Shown piece by piece: positions 34,485 through 45,531 of a stretch of 64,000 bases of DNA. Each line of letters starts with the position of its first letter. Position 1 is the first letter of the stretch. A program made the translations under genes and the position numbers. Source of the DNA: Sulfurospirillum barnesii SES-3 (GTDB lineage: Bacteria; Campylobacterota; Campylobacteria; Campylobacterales; Sulfurospirillaceae); NCBI RefSeq assembly GCF_000265295.1, contig NC_018002.1, positions 372,001 through 436,000 on the forward strand, in the 5' to 3' direction. The notes beneath the pieces were generated by a model. That model saw only the letters and a program-made list of their open reading frames with translations, was not told the DNA's origin and made no database searches.

Positions 34485-35267
34485 GTGAATGACCTACTTG
34501 AAGGTTTCTTAGGTACGAGTGTTGAGGGGAAAAAGAGTAGAGTTCCAGCCAAACTTGATTATATTCAAAGTGCGACGGGTCTCTTCTTAGGTTTGTTTAT
34601 GTGGGGACATATGTTCTTTGTTTCAACGATTTTGATCAGCAAAGATTTTATGAACACCATAACAAAAATGTTTGAAGGTAGTATGTTCTTTGCTGAACCA
34701 CAACCTTGGATTGTTTCTGGGATTGTTTTATTTGTATTTGCGGTCTTTATTGTACATGCAATGCTTGGTATGAGAAAATTACCAAATACATACAGACAGT
34801 ATCAAGCCTACAAAACACACATGGGCATGATGAAACACGATGATACAACGATGTGGTTTACACAAGCGTTTACAGGTTTTGCAATGTTCTTCTTAGGTTC
34901 TGCTCACCTTTTAATGATGGCAGTTAAAGCAGATGAAATTGGACCATACGGTTCATCTGAGAGAATGTACGCTGATGTTATGTGGCCATTTTACCTTCTT
35001 CTTCTTTTAGCGGTTGAATTTCACGGTGGTATTGGTTTGTACCGTCTCTGTGTTAAGTGGGGCTGGTTTGAAGGTGAGAACGTTAAAGAATCTCGTAAAA
35101 AACTTAAAAAAGTTAAATGGGCTGTAACAACATTTTTCTTAGCACTAGGACTTTTAACACTTGCGGCATACGTCAAAATTGGTTATGAATACAGCAATGG
35201 TCATGTTGACAAATTTAAACCAACAGCGCAAGTCGAAGTAAGAATTGATCAGAAGGTTAGGGCGTAA
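34485..35267 (+). CDS. frdC: Fumarate reductase cytochrome b subunit
   Basis: 260 residues from a GTG start with AAAAAGGA 6 bases upstream. This length fits Wolinella FrdC (256); an open frame extends back to an ATG at 34392 but lacks a ribosome site. Five transmembrane helices bind two haems b. Candidate axial His are in LFMWGHMFF, FIVHAML, GSAHLLM and VEFHGG. The Glu of VEFHGGIGLYR matches the Wolinella E-pathway residue. It oxidises menaquinol and anchors FrdAB for fumarate respiration. Confidence 0.93.
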   Translation: MNDLLEGFLGTSVEGKKSRVPAKLDYIQSATGLFLGLFMWGHMFFVSTILISKDFMNTITKMFEGSMFFAEPQPWIVSGIVLFVFAVFIVHAMLGMRKLPNTYRQYQAYKTHMGMMKHDDTTMWFTQAFTGFAMFFLGSAHLLMMAVKADEIGPYGSSERMYADVMWPFYLLLLLAVEFHGGIGLYRLCVKWGWFEGENVKESRKKLKKVKWAVTTFFLALGLLTLAAYVKIGYEYSNGHVDKFKPTAQVEVRIDQKVRA

Positions 35268-35270
35268 ATT

Positions 35271-37256
35271 ATGAACGTAAAATATTGTGATGCACTGGTA
35301 ATCGGTGGTGGTTTAGCAGGTCTTAGAGCGGCGATTGCAACGCAATCTCGTGGTCTTAGCACAACAGTTTTAAGTCTTTGTCCAGTCAAGAGATCACACT
35401 CTGCTGCGGCACAAGGTGGTATGCAAGCAAGTATTGGTAACTCAAAAATGAGTCGAGGGGACAACGAAGACGTTCACTTTGCCGATACCGTAAAAGGTAG
35501 CGACTGGGGCTGTGATCAAGATGTTGCACGTATGTTCGTAACCGTTGCACCAAAAGCTATTCGTGAACTTGCTGGTTGGGGCGTGCCTTGGACAAGAATT
35601 TCTAAAGGTCCTCGTGAAGCAATTATGAATGCTGAGAGAACAACCATTATTGAAGATGAAGAAGTTCACGGTATGATTCACTCACGTGACTTTGGTGGTA
35701 CCAAAAAATGGAGAACCTGTTATACAGCGGATGCTACAGGCCACACCATGTTGTTTGCTGTTGCAAATGAATCACTAAAACACGGCGTAAACATTGAAGA
35801 TAGAAAAGAAGCGATTGCTTTAATTCACGAAAACAACCGTTGTTATGGTGCTATCGTAAGAGACCTTGTGACAGGTGAGCTTTGGGCGTATGTTGCTAAA
35901 GGTACCTTGATTGCAACGGGAGGTTACGGAAGACTTTACAAACAAACCACCAATGCGGTTATTTGTGATGGTATCGGTGCTGCAATTGCACTAGAAACTG
36001 GTGTTGCCAAACTCGGTAACATGGAAGCGGTACAGTTCCATCCAACCCCAATCGTTCCATCAGGTATTTTATTAACTGAGGGTTGTCGTGGAGATGGTGG
36101 TATCTTAAGAGACGTTGATGGTCATAGATTTATGCCAGATTATGAGCCAGAGAAAAAAGAACTCGCTAGCCGTGACGTTGTAAGCCGTCGTATGATGGAA
36201 CACATCCGTAAAGGTAAAGGCGTTAAATCTGCATACGGTGAACACTTATGGTTAGATATTTCTATCCTTGGTCGTGCGCACATTGAGAGAAACCTAAGAG
36301 ATGTCCAAGAAATTTGTCAAATCTTTAATGGTATTGATCCAGCGGATGAGGGTCCAAAAGGTTGGGCACCGGTTCTTCCTATGCAACACTACTCAATGGG
36401 TGGTATCAGAACCAAAGCAACAGGAGAGTCTCCAACACTTTCTGGACTTTTTTCTGCAGGTGAAGCAGCATGTTGGGATATGCACGGATTTAACCGCCTT
36501 GGTGGTAACTCAGTGAGTGAGACTGTCGTTGCGGGTATGATTGTGGGTGATTATTTTGCTGAATATTGTGCGGCTAATGAAGTGGATGTTAATACAGCAA
36601 CCATTGAAAAAGCGCTCAAAAAACAAAGCGATTTTATTGACCACTTGTTAGGCAACAAAGGTAAATACAATATTTTTGAAATTAAAAACAGAATGCGCGA
36701 CATTATGTGGGAAAAATGTGCAATTTTCCGTGATGGCAAAGGTTTGGCTGAAGCGGTTAATGAACTTGAAGAGCTTCTTAAAAAATCTCACGATGTTACC
36801 ATTAAGTCAAAAACACGTTCAGCTAACCCAGAGTTAGAAGAAGCGTACCGTGTTCCTATGATGCTTAAATTAGCGTTATGTGTGGCTATGGGTGCACGTG
36901 AGCGAACAGAAAGTCGTGGTGCTCACTATCGAGAAGATTTCTTGAAACGTGATGACATCAATTGGTTAAAACGTACATTAACTTCATGGAAAGATGGCGA
37001 AACCCTTCCTGTGGTTGAGTATGAAGATCTTGATATTATGAAAATGGAAATTCCACCAGCATTCCGTGGTTATGGTGCTAAAGGTATGATTATTGAGAAT
37101 GAAATAAGCATCAAACGCCAAGAAGAAGTGGATAAAATTCGTGAAGAGATGGAAGCTGCTGGCAAAGACAGACATGAAATTCAACATGCCTTAATGCCAT
37201 TTGAGCTTCAACCCTATTATAAAGCTAAAAATGAGAGATTTGGAGATGCAAAATGA
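35271..37256 (+). CDS. frdA: Fumarate reductase flavoprotein subunit
   Basis: 661 residues. FAD dinucleotide fold ([14 protein letters not shown]), the covalent-FAD His in [14 protein letters not shown], substrate residues in HPTPIVPSG and the active Arg in [10 protein letters not shown]. The cytoplasmic subunit reduces fumarate to succinate. No TTACATGTAA occurs in the whole frd operon. It overlaps frdB by 4 bases. Confidence 0.96.
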   Translation: MNVKYCDALVIGGGLAGLRAAIATQSRGLSTTVLSLCPVKRSHSAAAQGGMQASIGNSKMSRGDNEDVHFADTVKGSDWGCDQDVARMFVTVAPKAIRELAGWGVPWTRISKGPREAIMNAERTTIIEDEEVHGMIHSRDFGGTKKWRTCYTADATGHTMLFAVANESLKHGVNIEDRKEAIALIHENNRCYGAIVRDLVTGELWAYVAKGTLIATGGYGRLYKQTTNAVICDGIGAAIALETGVAKLGNMEAVQFHPTPIVPSGILLTEGCRGDGGILRDVDGHRFMPDYEPEKKELASRDVVSRRMMEHIRKGKGVKSAYGEHLWLDISILGRAHIERNLRDVQEICQIFNGIDPADEGPKGWAPVLPMQHYSMGGIRTKATGESPTLSGLFSAGEAACWDMHGFNRLGGNSVSETVVAGMIVGDYFAEYCAANEVDVNTATIEKALKKQSDFIDHLLGNKGKYNIFEIKNRMRDIMWEKCAIFRDGKGLAEAVNELEELLKKSHDVTIKSKTRSANPELEEAYRVPMMLKLALCVAMGARERTESRGAHYREDFLKRDDINWLKRTLTSWKDGETLPVVEYEDLDIMKMEIPPAFRGYGAKGMIIENEISIKRQEEVDKIREEMEAAGKDRHEIQHALMPFELQPYYKAKNERFGDAK

Positions 37257-37975
37257 GTAGAACTATTACCATCAGGGCTATGAAATATAACCCACAATCA
37301 AAGCTTTCAAAAGCGCATTTTGCAGAGTATAAAGTCGAAGAAACCGATGGTATGACTCTTTTTATTGCGCTTACGAAAATTCGTGAGACTATGGACGCTG
37401 ACCTTTCATTTGACTTCGTATGTCGTGCAGGTATCTGCGGTAGTTGTGGTATGATGGTGAATGGTACACCAAAATTGGCGTGCCGTACCCTAACAAAAGA
37501 TTTTAAAGACGGTGTCATTCAATTGATGCCTATGCCAGCATTTAAACTCATTAAAGACTTATCTGTTGATACAGGTAACTGGATGAACGATATGAGTAAA
37601 CGTGTTGAGAGTTGGATTCATACCAATCACAAACCAGACATTTCTAAACTTGAAGCGCCTATGGATCCAAAATTAGCGGATGAAACCTTTGAGCTTGATC
37701 GTTGTATTGAGTGCGGTATTTGTGTCGCAGCGTGTGGTACAAAATTGATGCGTCCAAACTTTATTGGTGCTGTTGGTTTGAACCGTGTGGCTCGTTTTGC
37801 AATGGATCCACATGATGAAAGAACCGATGAAGACTTCTATGAGCTTGTTGGTGATGATGATGGTGTTTTTGGTTGTATGAGTCTTGTGGCATGTGAAGAT
37901 AACTGCCCAAAACACTTACCACTTCAAACAAAAATTGCTTACATGAGAAGAAAACTCGTTGCACTTCGCAAATAA
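37253..37975 (+). CDS. frdB: Fumarate reductase iron-sulfur subunit
   Basis: 240 residues. [2Fe-2S] ligands in [11 protein letters not shown]...C, 4Fe-4S in [11 protein letters not shown], and the later Cys set ending [11 protein letters not shown] for the 3Fe-4S cluster. It carries electrons from FrdC haems to FAD. Last gene of frdCAB, followed by a strong terminator. Confidence 0.96.
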   Translation: MSRTITIRAMKYNPQSKLSKAHFAEYKVEETDGMTLFIALTKIRETMDADLSFDFVCRAGICGSCGMMVNGTPKLACRTLTKDFKDGVIQLMPMPAFKLIKDLSVDTGNWMNDMSKRVESWIHTNHKPDISKLEAPMDPKLADETFELDRCIECGICVAACGTKLMRPNFIGAVGLNRVARFAMDPHDERTDEDFYELVGDDDGVFGCMSLVACEDNCPKHLPLQTKIAYMRRKLVALRK

Positions 37976-37993
37976 GTTTTTGCGCTAAATTAA

Positions 37994-38021
37994 AAGGGAT
38001 AAGACACCTGTCTTATCCCTT
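37994..38021 (+). terminator. Strong terminator after frdB
   Basis: 12-base perfect stem AAGGGATAAGAC / GTCTTATCCCTT with ACCT loop, then ATTTT and a T-rich tail. Confidence 0.9.
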
Positions 38022-38146
38022 ATTTTAATCTTTTAGTCTTACTTTTTTTGTTTCTATTATAAGAAATACTGATAAAATAAATGGACTTTTTTCATACTTT
38101 TTTGTATCACAATAAAGTCAAAACAAAACTTTAAAGATAGTATCCC

Positions 38147-40519
38147 ATGCATATCATTAATGATTTTTTCTTGCTCGTTTGGAGTGAGAGGTTAGATAAA
38201 AATGTTGTTTTTGACGAGAAAAATAGAGCCAAACTCGATCAAACTCTTTCAACTGCTTTTGATAATTTTTGCGATAGTGCAGCGATTTTATGTATCATTA
38301 GCCCACACAATTTTGCCAATATGGCAAGCCTTGAAGAACCAAAATCTCTTTTAAAAACGCTTTTTGAAACCTCTTCTTTTACCAAAGAGATAGTTCAACA
38401 TGCACAAATCCAACTCCTTTTGTATTTAATTAATTTAGGCAATCTTCGTGTCAATCAAGCAATTATCAAACGATTAGAATACCTCAAAAAAGAAGGGATT
38501 ATCTCATATGACGTAGAGCGCTCCATTAGCGGTGTTCTTTCTCTTATTGAAGAGAAAAAAATTGAAATAGCATCGTTACATGTAAAGCGTTCAAGCACAC
38601 AAGAAAACTACTATAAAACGGCTTTGCATTCTCTCTCAACAGCCATTGAAAATATAGCCCAAGCGCTTGAAATACCACGCTTAAAAGAGCGTTTAAATCT
38701 CATTCCTGAACGCTTAGCCAATCAGCGTTTTTCCATTGGTATTACAGGCGTGATGAATGCTGGCAAATCAACCATGCTCAATGCTCTCTTAGGTGAGGAG
38801 CTTTTAGGCACATCGGTGGTGCCAGAAACGGCCAACTTAACAGTGATAAAATATGCCAAAGAGCCTTATGCTGTCGTTAATTTTTGGAATGCCAAAGAGT
38901 GGGGAAACATTGAAAAAGGCTCCCAAACACTCAAAAGTCTTGAAGCCTTTGTTAAAGAGAGCAAAGCGCATTTTGGAGAAAAATTTAATACATTAGTGAG
39001 TGAAAAAGGGGTAAGTGAGCGCATCAGTGTGAACGATTTAGCCCTTTACACCTCTGCAAAACACTCCGATAAAAAGTGCAATTTGGTCAAAAGTGTTGAA
39101 CTCTATACCGACCTGAAATTTGTGCAAGAGGGGGTTCAAATTGTAGATACCCCAGGTTTAGATGACCCCGTGATTCAGCGTGAAGAGATTACGCTAGAGT
39201 ATTTAAGTGAATGTGATTTGATGATTCATTTAATGAACGCCGCACAAGCCGCAACGCAAAAAGATGTTGATTTTATTATTGATGCGCTTTTGTACCGCAA
39301 TGTTGCACGATTGTTAGTCGTGATTACCCGTATTGATGCCATTAAAGAAAAAGAGTTACAAGAAGTCATTGCCTATACCAAACGTAGCATTGAAGCACGC
39401 TTGAGGGAGCAAAACAAGGGTGCAAAACTCGATGAAATTATTGCTAAAATCGTTTTTATTCCTATTGCTGGAAAATTGGCACTGATGCACAAATTAGGGC
39501 GTGAGCAAGAGGCTTTAGCTTTAGGCTATGATATGCAAAAAACAGGCTTACCGTTGGTGGAGGCTTACCTTGAAGAGGTACTCTTTGGTAGTAACAGTCA
39601 AAAAGCAAATCTGATTATTGCCTCCAATCAAAAAGAGATAGAATCCATTATTGAAGAATCCCTGCGAAGTTTTGAGCAGGAGTTTCAGCTCTTGAATCTC
39701 TCAAACGAAGAGATTGAGCAAGCATACGCCAAACATCAAGACGATAAAAAAGCAATGATGCACTTTTTAGAGCAGATTAAAAGCAGTGTTGCTCAAAGTA
39801 AAGAGGAGATGCGTAACTACTTTACCACCTTACAAACCTTTGCATCCAACCGTTTAAGTACACTGCAAAACGTCCTGAAACGTCGTATTAGCGATGATGT
39901 AAGTTATGAAATGAGTAAGCATAAAAAATTGCCCAAAGAGGAGCGTGTGGCTTCCATTATTGAAACAGCGATGAAAGATGGCATGGTCGATTTGGTACGG
40001 GATTATCGCTATGAGTTTCAAAAAAAGATGCAAAGTGCTTTGGAGTATATGGATGCAAAATACGGTGAATTTAAGAGCGATGCAGGTGAACGCACCTTTG
40101 ATGCTAAAGCCTTTTGCGAAGAGCATTTGAGCTCTGTTTTGCTCTTTAAAAACAGCTCAGTTGTGATTGCAGGAGTCAATGATGCCATTAAAAAACAGGG
40201 CAAAAACGACCTGAGTGCGCTTAATATGAGCCTAGATGCACTGTTTAACGAAGAGTTTTCTGGAATGAAAGCGATGATACACGAGAAATTACGCACGATT
40301 AATGAAACGCTTTTAGAGTCGTTTTCAATACTGATTCAAGCCCCAGCTTCTGCCATTGAAGAGCGTTTTTTAGGCGAGGAGGCATTGCTTGAAAATGCCA
40401 TGCGTCAAATGAAAGATGCAACGCAAAACCGTGAAGCACGCATGCTTGAGATTAAAGAGAAAGAGCGTGTTTTAGGCATTGTTTTAGATGACTTACATGT
40501 ATTAAAGGAGTCCAAATGA
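38147..40519 (+). CDS. Dynamin-like GTPase, first of pair (DLP1-like)
   Basis: 790 residues. After a 190-residue helical N-terminus come the G1 loop GVMNAGKST (about 201-209), DTPGLDDP (G3, about 333) and VITRID (G4, about 394), with a long helical stalk to the end. C. jejuni Cj0411/Cj0412 form a similar adjacent pair that assembles a heterotetramer tethering membranes (known). Likely a membrane-remodelling role at the inner membrane. One TTACATGTAA, read as Leu-His-Val. It overlaps DLP2 by 4 bases. Confidence 0.87.
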   Translation: MHIINDFFLLVWSERLDKNVVFDEKNRAKLDQTLSTAFDNFCDSAAILCIISPHNFANMASLEEPKSLLKTLFETSSFTKEIVQHAQIQLLLYLINLGNLRVNQAIIKRLEYLKKEGIISYDVERSISGVLSLIEEKKIEIASLHVKRSSTQENYYKTALHSLSTAIENIAQALEIPRLKERLNLIPERLANQRFSIGITGVMNAGKSTMLNALLGEELLGTSVVPETANLTVIKYAKEPYAVVNFWNAKEWGNIEKGSQTLKSLEAFVKESKAHFGEKFNTLVSEKGVSERISVNDLALYTSAKHSDKKCNLVKSVELYTDLKFVQEGVQIVDTPGLDDPVIQREEITLEYLSECDLMIHLMNAAQAATQKDVDFIIDALLYRNVARLLVVITRIDAIKEKELQEVIAYTKRSIEARLREQNKGAKLDEIIAKIVFIPIAGKLALMHKLGREQEALALGYDMQKTGLPLVEAYLEEVLFGSNSQKANLIIASNQKEIESIIEESLRSFEQEFQLLNLSNEEIEQAYAKHQDDKKAMMHFLEQIKSSVAQSKEEMRNYFTTLQTFASNRLSTLQNVLKRRISDDVSYEMSKHKKLPKEERVASIIETAMKDGMVDLVRDYRYEFQKKMQSALEYMDAKYGEFKSDAGERTFDAKAFCEEHLSSVLLFKNSSVVIAGVNDAIKKQGKNDLSALNMSLDALFNEEFSGMKAMIHEKLRTINETLLESFSILIQAPASAIEERFLGEEALLENAMRQMKDATQNREARMLEIKEKERVLGIVLDDLHVLKESK

Positions 40520-42540
40520 GTCTTTTAGAAAATTTTGTTAACTCCTATAAAGCGAACTTTTTAAAAGCTGTTCCTACCTTTGATGCAACACTTTTGGGTG
40601 CGCTCAAAAAGGTACAGTATGTTCTTTTAGAAGAAAAACAGTATCCCTCTATTCAGCTCAAAAAAGCGTTAGATCGCCTTCAAATGCGCTCTGAAGAGCC
40701 AATGAAAGTAGCCATTACGGGGCAATTTTCCAGTGGAAAATCGACCTTTTTAAATGCTTTACTCGCCAAGAGTATTTTGCCTACAGGCATTACACCCGTG
40801 ACTTCTAAAGTGAATTATATTCGCTATGGAGAAGCGTTTAAAATTCGTGTACGCTACAAAGATGGCAGAGATGAATACCACGATATTAGCAATATTTCCC
40901 ACTTTACCGACCAAAGAGGTTCGGTGGAAGATATTGCGTATTTGGTCTTATATGCCCCTCTTAATATTTTAAAAGATGTTGTCTTTGTGGATACCCCAGG
41001 TCTTAACTCTCAAGCAGCCAGCGATACGCAAACGACTGAGAAGGTGCTTAAAGAGGTTGATGGAATTATTTGGTTAACGTTGATTGACAATGCGGGAAAA
41101 ATGAGCGAGCTTCAGGTTTTAGAGGAGTATTTAGGCAAGTACCAAAACAAATCACTGTGTGTTTTAAACCAAAAAGATAAATTTACGCCAGAACAAGTGG
41201 AAGAGACAACCAACTATGTTAAAAGCGCTTTTCAAAAATTCTTTAGCGATGTCATTCCTATCTCGGCACGTCAAGCGTTAGAGTCACGTAGCCATGATAA
41301 AAAAGTGATGATGCAAGAGTGCTTAGATACGTTTATAAGCGATTTACATGTAAAGCTCAAAGAGGGCTCTGAAAGGCTTGACTTTAAAGCCATTGAGAAT
41401 GATTTTAAAGCGTATCAACAGACCGTAGAGACTATTGTACAAAGTGATTTAAGTGCCAATATGAAGCTTCTTGAAGATTCAAATATTGATAAAGTTTTAG
41501 AGTTTATTCGAAGTGAAATTCAACCCAAATCAACCCAGTCCAAAGAGTTTGCCATCACTAAGGAAATTCAAGAGATTACCGCTAAACTCATCGCCCAACA
41601 TGAACTTTTTTTAAGCATTTACGATGAGCTTTTAGAAGAGATTGTTCGTTTCGAAGCAGAAGCAAAGGGATTGTTTACGGAGCTTAAGAGTAAATTTTCC
41701 CATGATTTAAAGAGTGCGTTTATGCGTATTGAGCAGATTATTGATACCATTGCCGATGCTATTTTTAACCAAATTACTACCGAGAAATTGGTACGGTATG
41801 AGGTACAAAAAGGAGGCTTGCTCAAAAAGAGTGTAAATTACCTTCCTTTTGAATACCAAGCACCAAAAATTAACTCGGATTTAATTTACAAAAGCCTTTT
41901 TTATGAAGAGAATTTAATTGGCAAAATGTTTAAGCAATATGTGCGCACTTTAGGAGATATTCAAAACGAAGTGAATGAAAAAAATGCGCAAGTGTATCGC
42001 TCATTTGAAGCGGGTGTTGTGGCGTGGCAGGCACCTTATGAAGTCATTCGAAAAAGTGAAGAGATTCACTCGGACATTGAGTTTGCCAATATGCGTCGTT
42101 TTGCCTCTAAAGCGTATGAGACGATTTTAAAAGCCTTTAGCGATGAGATAGCCAATTCCTATGCCAAAATTAGCTCTGAGTTTAACCACCTCTCCAGTGC
42201 GGTGAGTTTTAACTATCAAAATGCAACCGAAGTGTGTGTAGCATTTTTGGAAAATAAAATTGAAAAATCACGTAAATTGTATGAAGAAAATCCCACCAAA
42301 TTTTCTTTGTATCAGCCTAAATTAGACGAAATTAAAGAGCGCCTTAGAACAGCGTTTCATCTTTATGAGCTAGAAAATATGATGAACACCAAACACACCT
42401 TTTTAAGCAAAGATTATGAGCGTTTGGTGAGTCAATTCACCCGTTTAAAAGAGGAAAAAGTGGCATTTTTAGAAGAGAAAAAAGCGCATCATCAAGAGAT
42501 TATTTCATCCATAATGGCTTTACAAAAAGAGGTTTTATAA
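40516..42540 (+). CDS. Dynamin-like GTPase, second of pair (DLP2-like)
   Basis: 674 residues. G1 loop GQFSSGKST (about 69-77), DTPGLNSQ (about 158), LNQKDKF (G4, about 217). The helical stalk includes a hydrophobic stretch near 410-430 that could be the membrane paddle. Expected partner of the preceding protein through translational coupling (ATGA overlap). One TTACATGTAA inside. Confidence 0.87.
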   Translation: MSLLENFVNSYKANFLKAVPTFDATLLGALKKVQYVLLEEKQYPSIQLKKALDRLQMRSEEPMKVAITGQFSSGKSTFLNALLAKSILPTGITPVTSKVNYIRYGEAFKIRVRYKDGRDEYHDISNISHFTDQRGSVEDIAYLVLYAPLNILKDVVFVDTPGLNSQAASDTQTTEKVLKEVDGIIWLTLIDNAGKMSELQVLEEYLGKYQNKSLCVLNQKDKFTPEQVEETTNYVKSAFQKFFSDVIPISARQALESRSHDKKVMMQECLDTFISDLHVKLKEGSERLDFKAIENDFKAYQQTVETIVQSDLSANMKLLEDSNIDKVLEFIRSEIQPKSTQSKEFAITKEIQEITAKLIAQHELFLSIYDELLEEIVRFEAEAKGLFTELKSKFSHDLKSAFMRIEQIIDTIADAIFNQITTEKLVRYEVQKGGLLKKSVNYLPFEYQAPKINSDLIYKSLFYEENLIGKMFKQYVRTLGDIQNEVNEKNAQVYRSFEAGVVAWQAPYEVIRKSEEIHSDIEFANMRRFASKAYETILKAFSDEIANSYAKISSEFNHLSSAVSFNYQNATEVCVAFLENKIEKSRKLYEENPTKFSLYQPKLDEIKERLRTAFHLYELENMMNTKHTFLSKDYERLVSQFTRLKEEKVAFLEEKKAHHQEIISSIMALQKEVL

Positions 42541-42554
42541 GCTCTTTTTCTCTT

Positions 42555-42608
42555 TTACATGTAAAGATACAAAGGTTTGCTGTTGCGTGCAAACCTCTTT
42601 ACATGTAA
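42555..42608. terminator. Nested hairpins between DLP2 and AI-2E-type gene
   Basis: Inner stem AGGTTTGC (42573-42580) with GCAAACCT (42589-42596). Outer arms TTACATGTAAAG (42555-42566) and CTTTACATGTAA (42597-42608) are exact reverse complements. The outer right arm contains the stop codon of the convergent transporter gene. Confidence 0.75.
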
Positions 42609-43639
42609 CTCTTTTCCTTGAGTAATTTATAGAGTTTGAGCAGGGAAATAAACAAGGTCGTAATAGCAGGACCTAAGATCATTCCCCAAAAACCAAATGT
42701 GGAAAGACCCGCAAAAATAGCAAAGAAAATCAAGAGCTCATTAACCATGGTGGGTGTTTTAACCATTTTATCATTGATGTATTTAATAATCAGAGGCTTG
42801 ATAAAGGTATCAGCAATAATGGAAATCACGATAATCGAATAGAGTGCAATAATAATGGCGGAGCCTGTATTGCCGTGTGCGATTTCAAGGGCACACAAAG
42901 GAATCCACATGAGTGCTCCACCAATGATAGGAATCAAAGAGGCAAAGCCGTAAAAGATACCCAATAACAATCCATCGTACCCAAAATACATACCGATGAA
43001 TGAGAAAAGCATCCCCTGAAAAATAGCGCTAAATAAAATAGAATACAACACCACGCTCATCACACTGGTCACTTCTGCAAACACCATGTTCACTTCTTGT
43101 GCGCCAAGGGGCATGACACTTTTGATGTAATCAATTAAATCTTTGCCATTTAAAAGTGCAAAAAAGAAAAAGACCACAATCAAGAGCATATCTTTTAAAA
43201 ATCCCGCACTGTTTTTGCCTAGAGAGCCTAAATAGGAGAGTGCCGTGCTTGACATTTGTGCGATATTGAGGCTACTAATAAACTCATCCAAAGAAGATTG
43301 CATAAAAGCAAGGGGAGTAGGTAGTTGATAATCGAGGGTTCTCAGGTAGTGTTGTAGCTTTTCAATCATCGCAAAATCAAAATTATTGACAATAGACCCA
43401 ATGGAGGTCAGTGAATAAATTAAGGGTCCAAAAAGGAGTAATGAGAGCAGTGAAGTAGAAAGAATAGCCGCAACATGTCTGTTTTTGGTGAATTTATAAA
43501 GTTTAAAATTAATGGTATACGTTGCCATTGCAAGCAAGGAAGCAATAGCGATAATCATCAAAAAAGGCTGATACAATTTTAGCAAGGAGACCAAAACCAC
43601 TAAAAATATAGCGGTTAAAAAGAAGCGATGTTCATTCAT
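42599..43639 (-). CDS. AI-2E/PerM-family membrane transporter
   Basis: 346 residues with about eight transmembrane helices. [20 protein letters not shown] and [23 protein letters not shown] are the AI-2E family signatures. Members export autoinducer-2 or act as Na+/H+ antiporters; which applies here is unknown. Its stop codon is formed inside a TTACATGTAA. The start overlaps the ruvB end (ATGA). Confidence 0.85.
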   Translation of the reverse strand: MNEHRFFLTAIFLVVLVSLLKLYQPFLMIIAIASLLAMATYTINFKLYKFTKNRHVAAILSTSLLSLLLFGPLIYSLTSIGSIVNNFDFAMIEKLQHYLRTLDYQLPTPLAFMQSSLDEFISSLNIAQMSSTALSYLGSLGKNSAGFLKDMLLIVVFFFFALLNGKDLIDYIKSVMPLGAQEVNMVFAEVTSVMSVVLYSILFSAIFQGMLFSFIGMYFGYDGLLLGIFYGFASLIPIIGGALMWIPLCALEIAHGNTGSAIIIALYSIIVISIIADTFIKPLIIKYINDKMVKTPTMVNELLIFFAIFAGLSTFGFWGMILGPAITTLFISLLKLYKLLKEKSYM

Positions 43640-44658
43640 ATATTATCCTCAAAAAGAGTGCTTTGGAGTGTGGGTGGTGTAAGACGAAACAACTCATACG
43701 TTTTAGGACTCGCAATTCGTCCACGTGCGGTTCGCTCAATATAGTTATTCGCAAGCAAATAAGGCTCTATCACATCCTCAATCGTTCCCTCATCTTCACT
43801 CAGTGCTGCTGCAATGGTGCTAAGACCTAAAGGACGTCCTTTGCTTTGAAGCAGTAATTCTAAATATTTTAAATCCAGCTCATCAAATCCCAAATCATTT
43901 ACACCTAGTTCATTGAGCCCATATTGCGCACGCTCTTTATTAATCTGTTCTTCATCCACAACATCTGCATAATCACGAATACGTTTTAACAAACGAAGCG
44001 CAATACGAGGGGTGCCACGTGAGCGTCTTGCCATCTCAACGGCAGCGTCTTGAAGACAAATTTTCTCGAGTTTATGCGATGCTTTGGTAATAATTAAAGA
44101 GAGTTCCTCTTTGGTATAAAATTGCAAGCGAAAATGCATCCCAAAGCGATCCCGAAGCGGAGAGCTAATCATCCCCGCACGTGTGGTTGCCCCAATGAGC
44201 GTAAAGTGAGGTAAATCAATTTTAATCGTTTGCGCCGCAGGTCCTGAGCCAATAATAATATCCAAACGGTAATCTTCCATGGCAGGATAAAGTATCTCTT
44301 CAATCGCAGGAGATAGCCTGTGAATCTCATCGATAAAGAGAATATCGCCTTCTTGAAGATTGGTTAATATCGCTGCTAAATCACCACTTTTTTCAATCAT
44401 AGGGGCTGCGGTAATTTTAATATTGGAGCGCATTTCGTTGGAGATAATATGTGCTAAGGTGGTCTTACCAAGACCTGGAGGACCAAAAAAGAGAATGTGG
44501 TCTAAACATTCTGAACGTTTTTGCGCTGCTTGAATAAAGACTTGTAAGTTTTTTTTAATTTTTTCTTGACCAATATAGTCCTCAAAAGAGGTAGGGCGAA
44601 GGCTCTTTTCATAATCACTCTCAAAAGAGACTTTTTCAATTTCTACAATGCGTTCCAT
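43636..44658 (-). CDS. ruvB: Holliday junction branch migration ATPase RuvB
   Basis: 340 residues from the ATG after the panB stop; the frame is open further into panB. Walker [10 protein letters not shown], Walker B FIDEIHRL, sensor I in [10 protein letters not shown], arginine finger in DRFGMHFRL and the C-terminal winged helix. A hexameric motor that drives branch migration with RuvA. Confidence 0.96.
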   Translation of the reverse strand: MERIVEIEKVSFESDYEKSLRPTSFEDYIGQEKIKKNLQVFIQAAQKRSECLDHILFFGPPGLGKTTLAHIISNEMRSNIKITAAPMIEKSGDLAAILTNLQEGDILFIDEIHRLSPAIEEILYPAMEDYRLDIIIGSGPAAQTIKIDLPHFTLIGATTRAGMISSPLRDRFGMHFRLQFYTKEELSLIITKASHKLEKICLQDAAVEMARRSRGTPRIALRLLKRIRDYADVVDEEQINKERAQYGLNELGVNDLGFDELDLKYLELLLQSKGRPLGLSTIAAALSEDEGTIEDVIEPYLLANNYIERTARGRIASPKTYELFRLTPPTLQSTLFEDNI

Positions 44659-44662
44659 TTTC

Positions 44663-45451
44663 TCACTTTTGGTAGGTGTATTCGGTGTCGGGGAATTGAC
44701 GTGTTTGCACCTCTTTGACATACGCATCCACAGCATCTTGCACAAGGGTCGCCCCGTCTAAATAGCGTTTGACAAATTTGGGTTTAAAGGCTTGAAAAAA
44801 GCCTAGCATATCACTCCAAACGAGCACTTGTCCATCGGTATATTTTCCTGCACCAATGCCTATGGTAGGAATGGAAATCGCTTCGGAGATGCGTTTGGCA
44901 GCCTCTTCAACAACGCCTTCAATGACAACACTAAATGCACCCGCTTTTTCCACCGCTTTAGCATCTTCAATGAGCGCTAAAATATCTTCCTCACTGCGTC
45001 CTCTAACTTTATACCCACCTTCACTACGTACATATTGTGGCATGAGACCAATATGTGCCATGACAGCAATAGAGTTTTGTGTCAGAGTTTGAATGATGTG
45101 CGCACGACCAACACCCCCTTCAATTTTTACTGCATGGGCATTGGTTTGGCTGTAGACCAAAGAAGCATTGAAAAGAGCACTTTTTTCATCGGTGTAGGTT
45201 CCAAAAGGCATGTCGCACACAATGAAAGTCTCTTTGGCTCCTGCACATACAGCTTTAGTATGGTAGAGCATCACTTCCATACTCGCAGAAAGCGTATCGG
45301 GTTTGGCGTTAAAACTCATATTGAGACTATCGCCAACAAGGATAATATCCACCTTTTGATCGAATAATGAAGCAAAAAGAGCATCATAGGCTGTAATGAC
45401 ACTAAGGGGTGTTTTTCCCTTGTGTTGTTTAATGGACGTAATTGTTTTCAT
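44663..45451 (-). CDS. panB: 3-methyl-2-oxobutanoate hydroxymethyltransferase
   Basis: 262 residues from the first ATG (a TTG 18 bases earlier is in frame). First step to pantothenate. [24 protein letters not shown] and KIEGGV are family motifs, with [14 protein letters not shown] at the C-terminal side. It lies 4 bases before ruvB. Confidence 0.94.
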   Translation of the reverse strand: MKTITSIKQHKGKTPLSVITAYDALFASLFDQKVDIILVGDSLNMSFNAKPDTLSASMEVMLYHTKAVCAGAKETFIVCDMPFGTYTDEKSALFNASLVYSQTNAHAVKIEGGVGRAHIIQTLTQNSIAVMAHIGLMPQYVRSEGGYKVRGRSEEDILALIEDAKAVEKAGAFSVVIEGVVEEAAKRISEAISIPTIGIGAGKYTDGQVLVWSDMLGFFQAFKPKFVKRYLDGATLVQDAVDAYVKEVQTRQFPDTEYTYQK

Positions 45452-45502
45452 AAGGAGGATTATACCCAATTTTTAGACAAGAAAATTTTAGATTAAAGAT
45501 GG

Positions 45503-45508
45503 TACAAT
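45503..45508 (+). promoter_or_regulatory. Candidate -10 box for the Hpt-trpA pair
   Basis: TACAAT, 23 bases before the ATG of the Hpt-like gene, with GGAGG between. Confidence 0.4.
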
Positions 45509-45531
45509 GAGCCACTTCGGAGGTATGCAAG

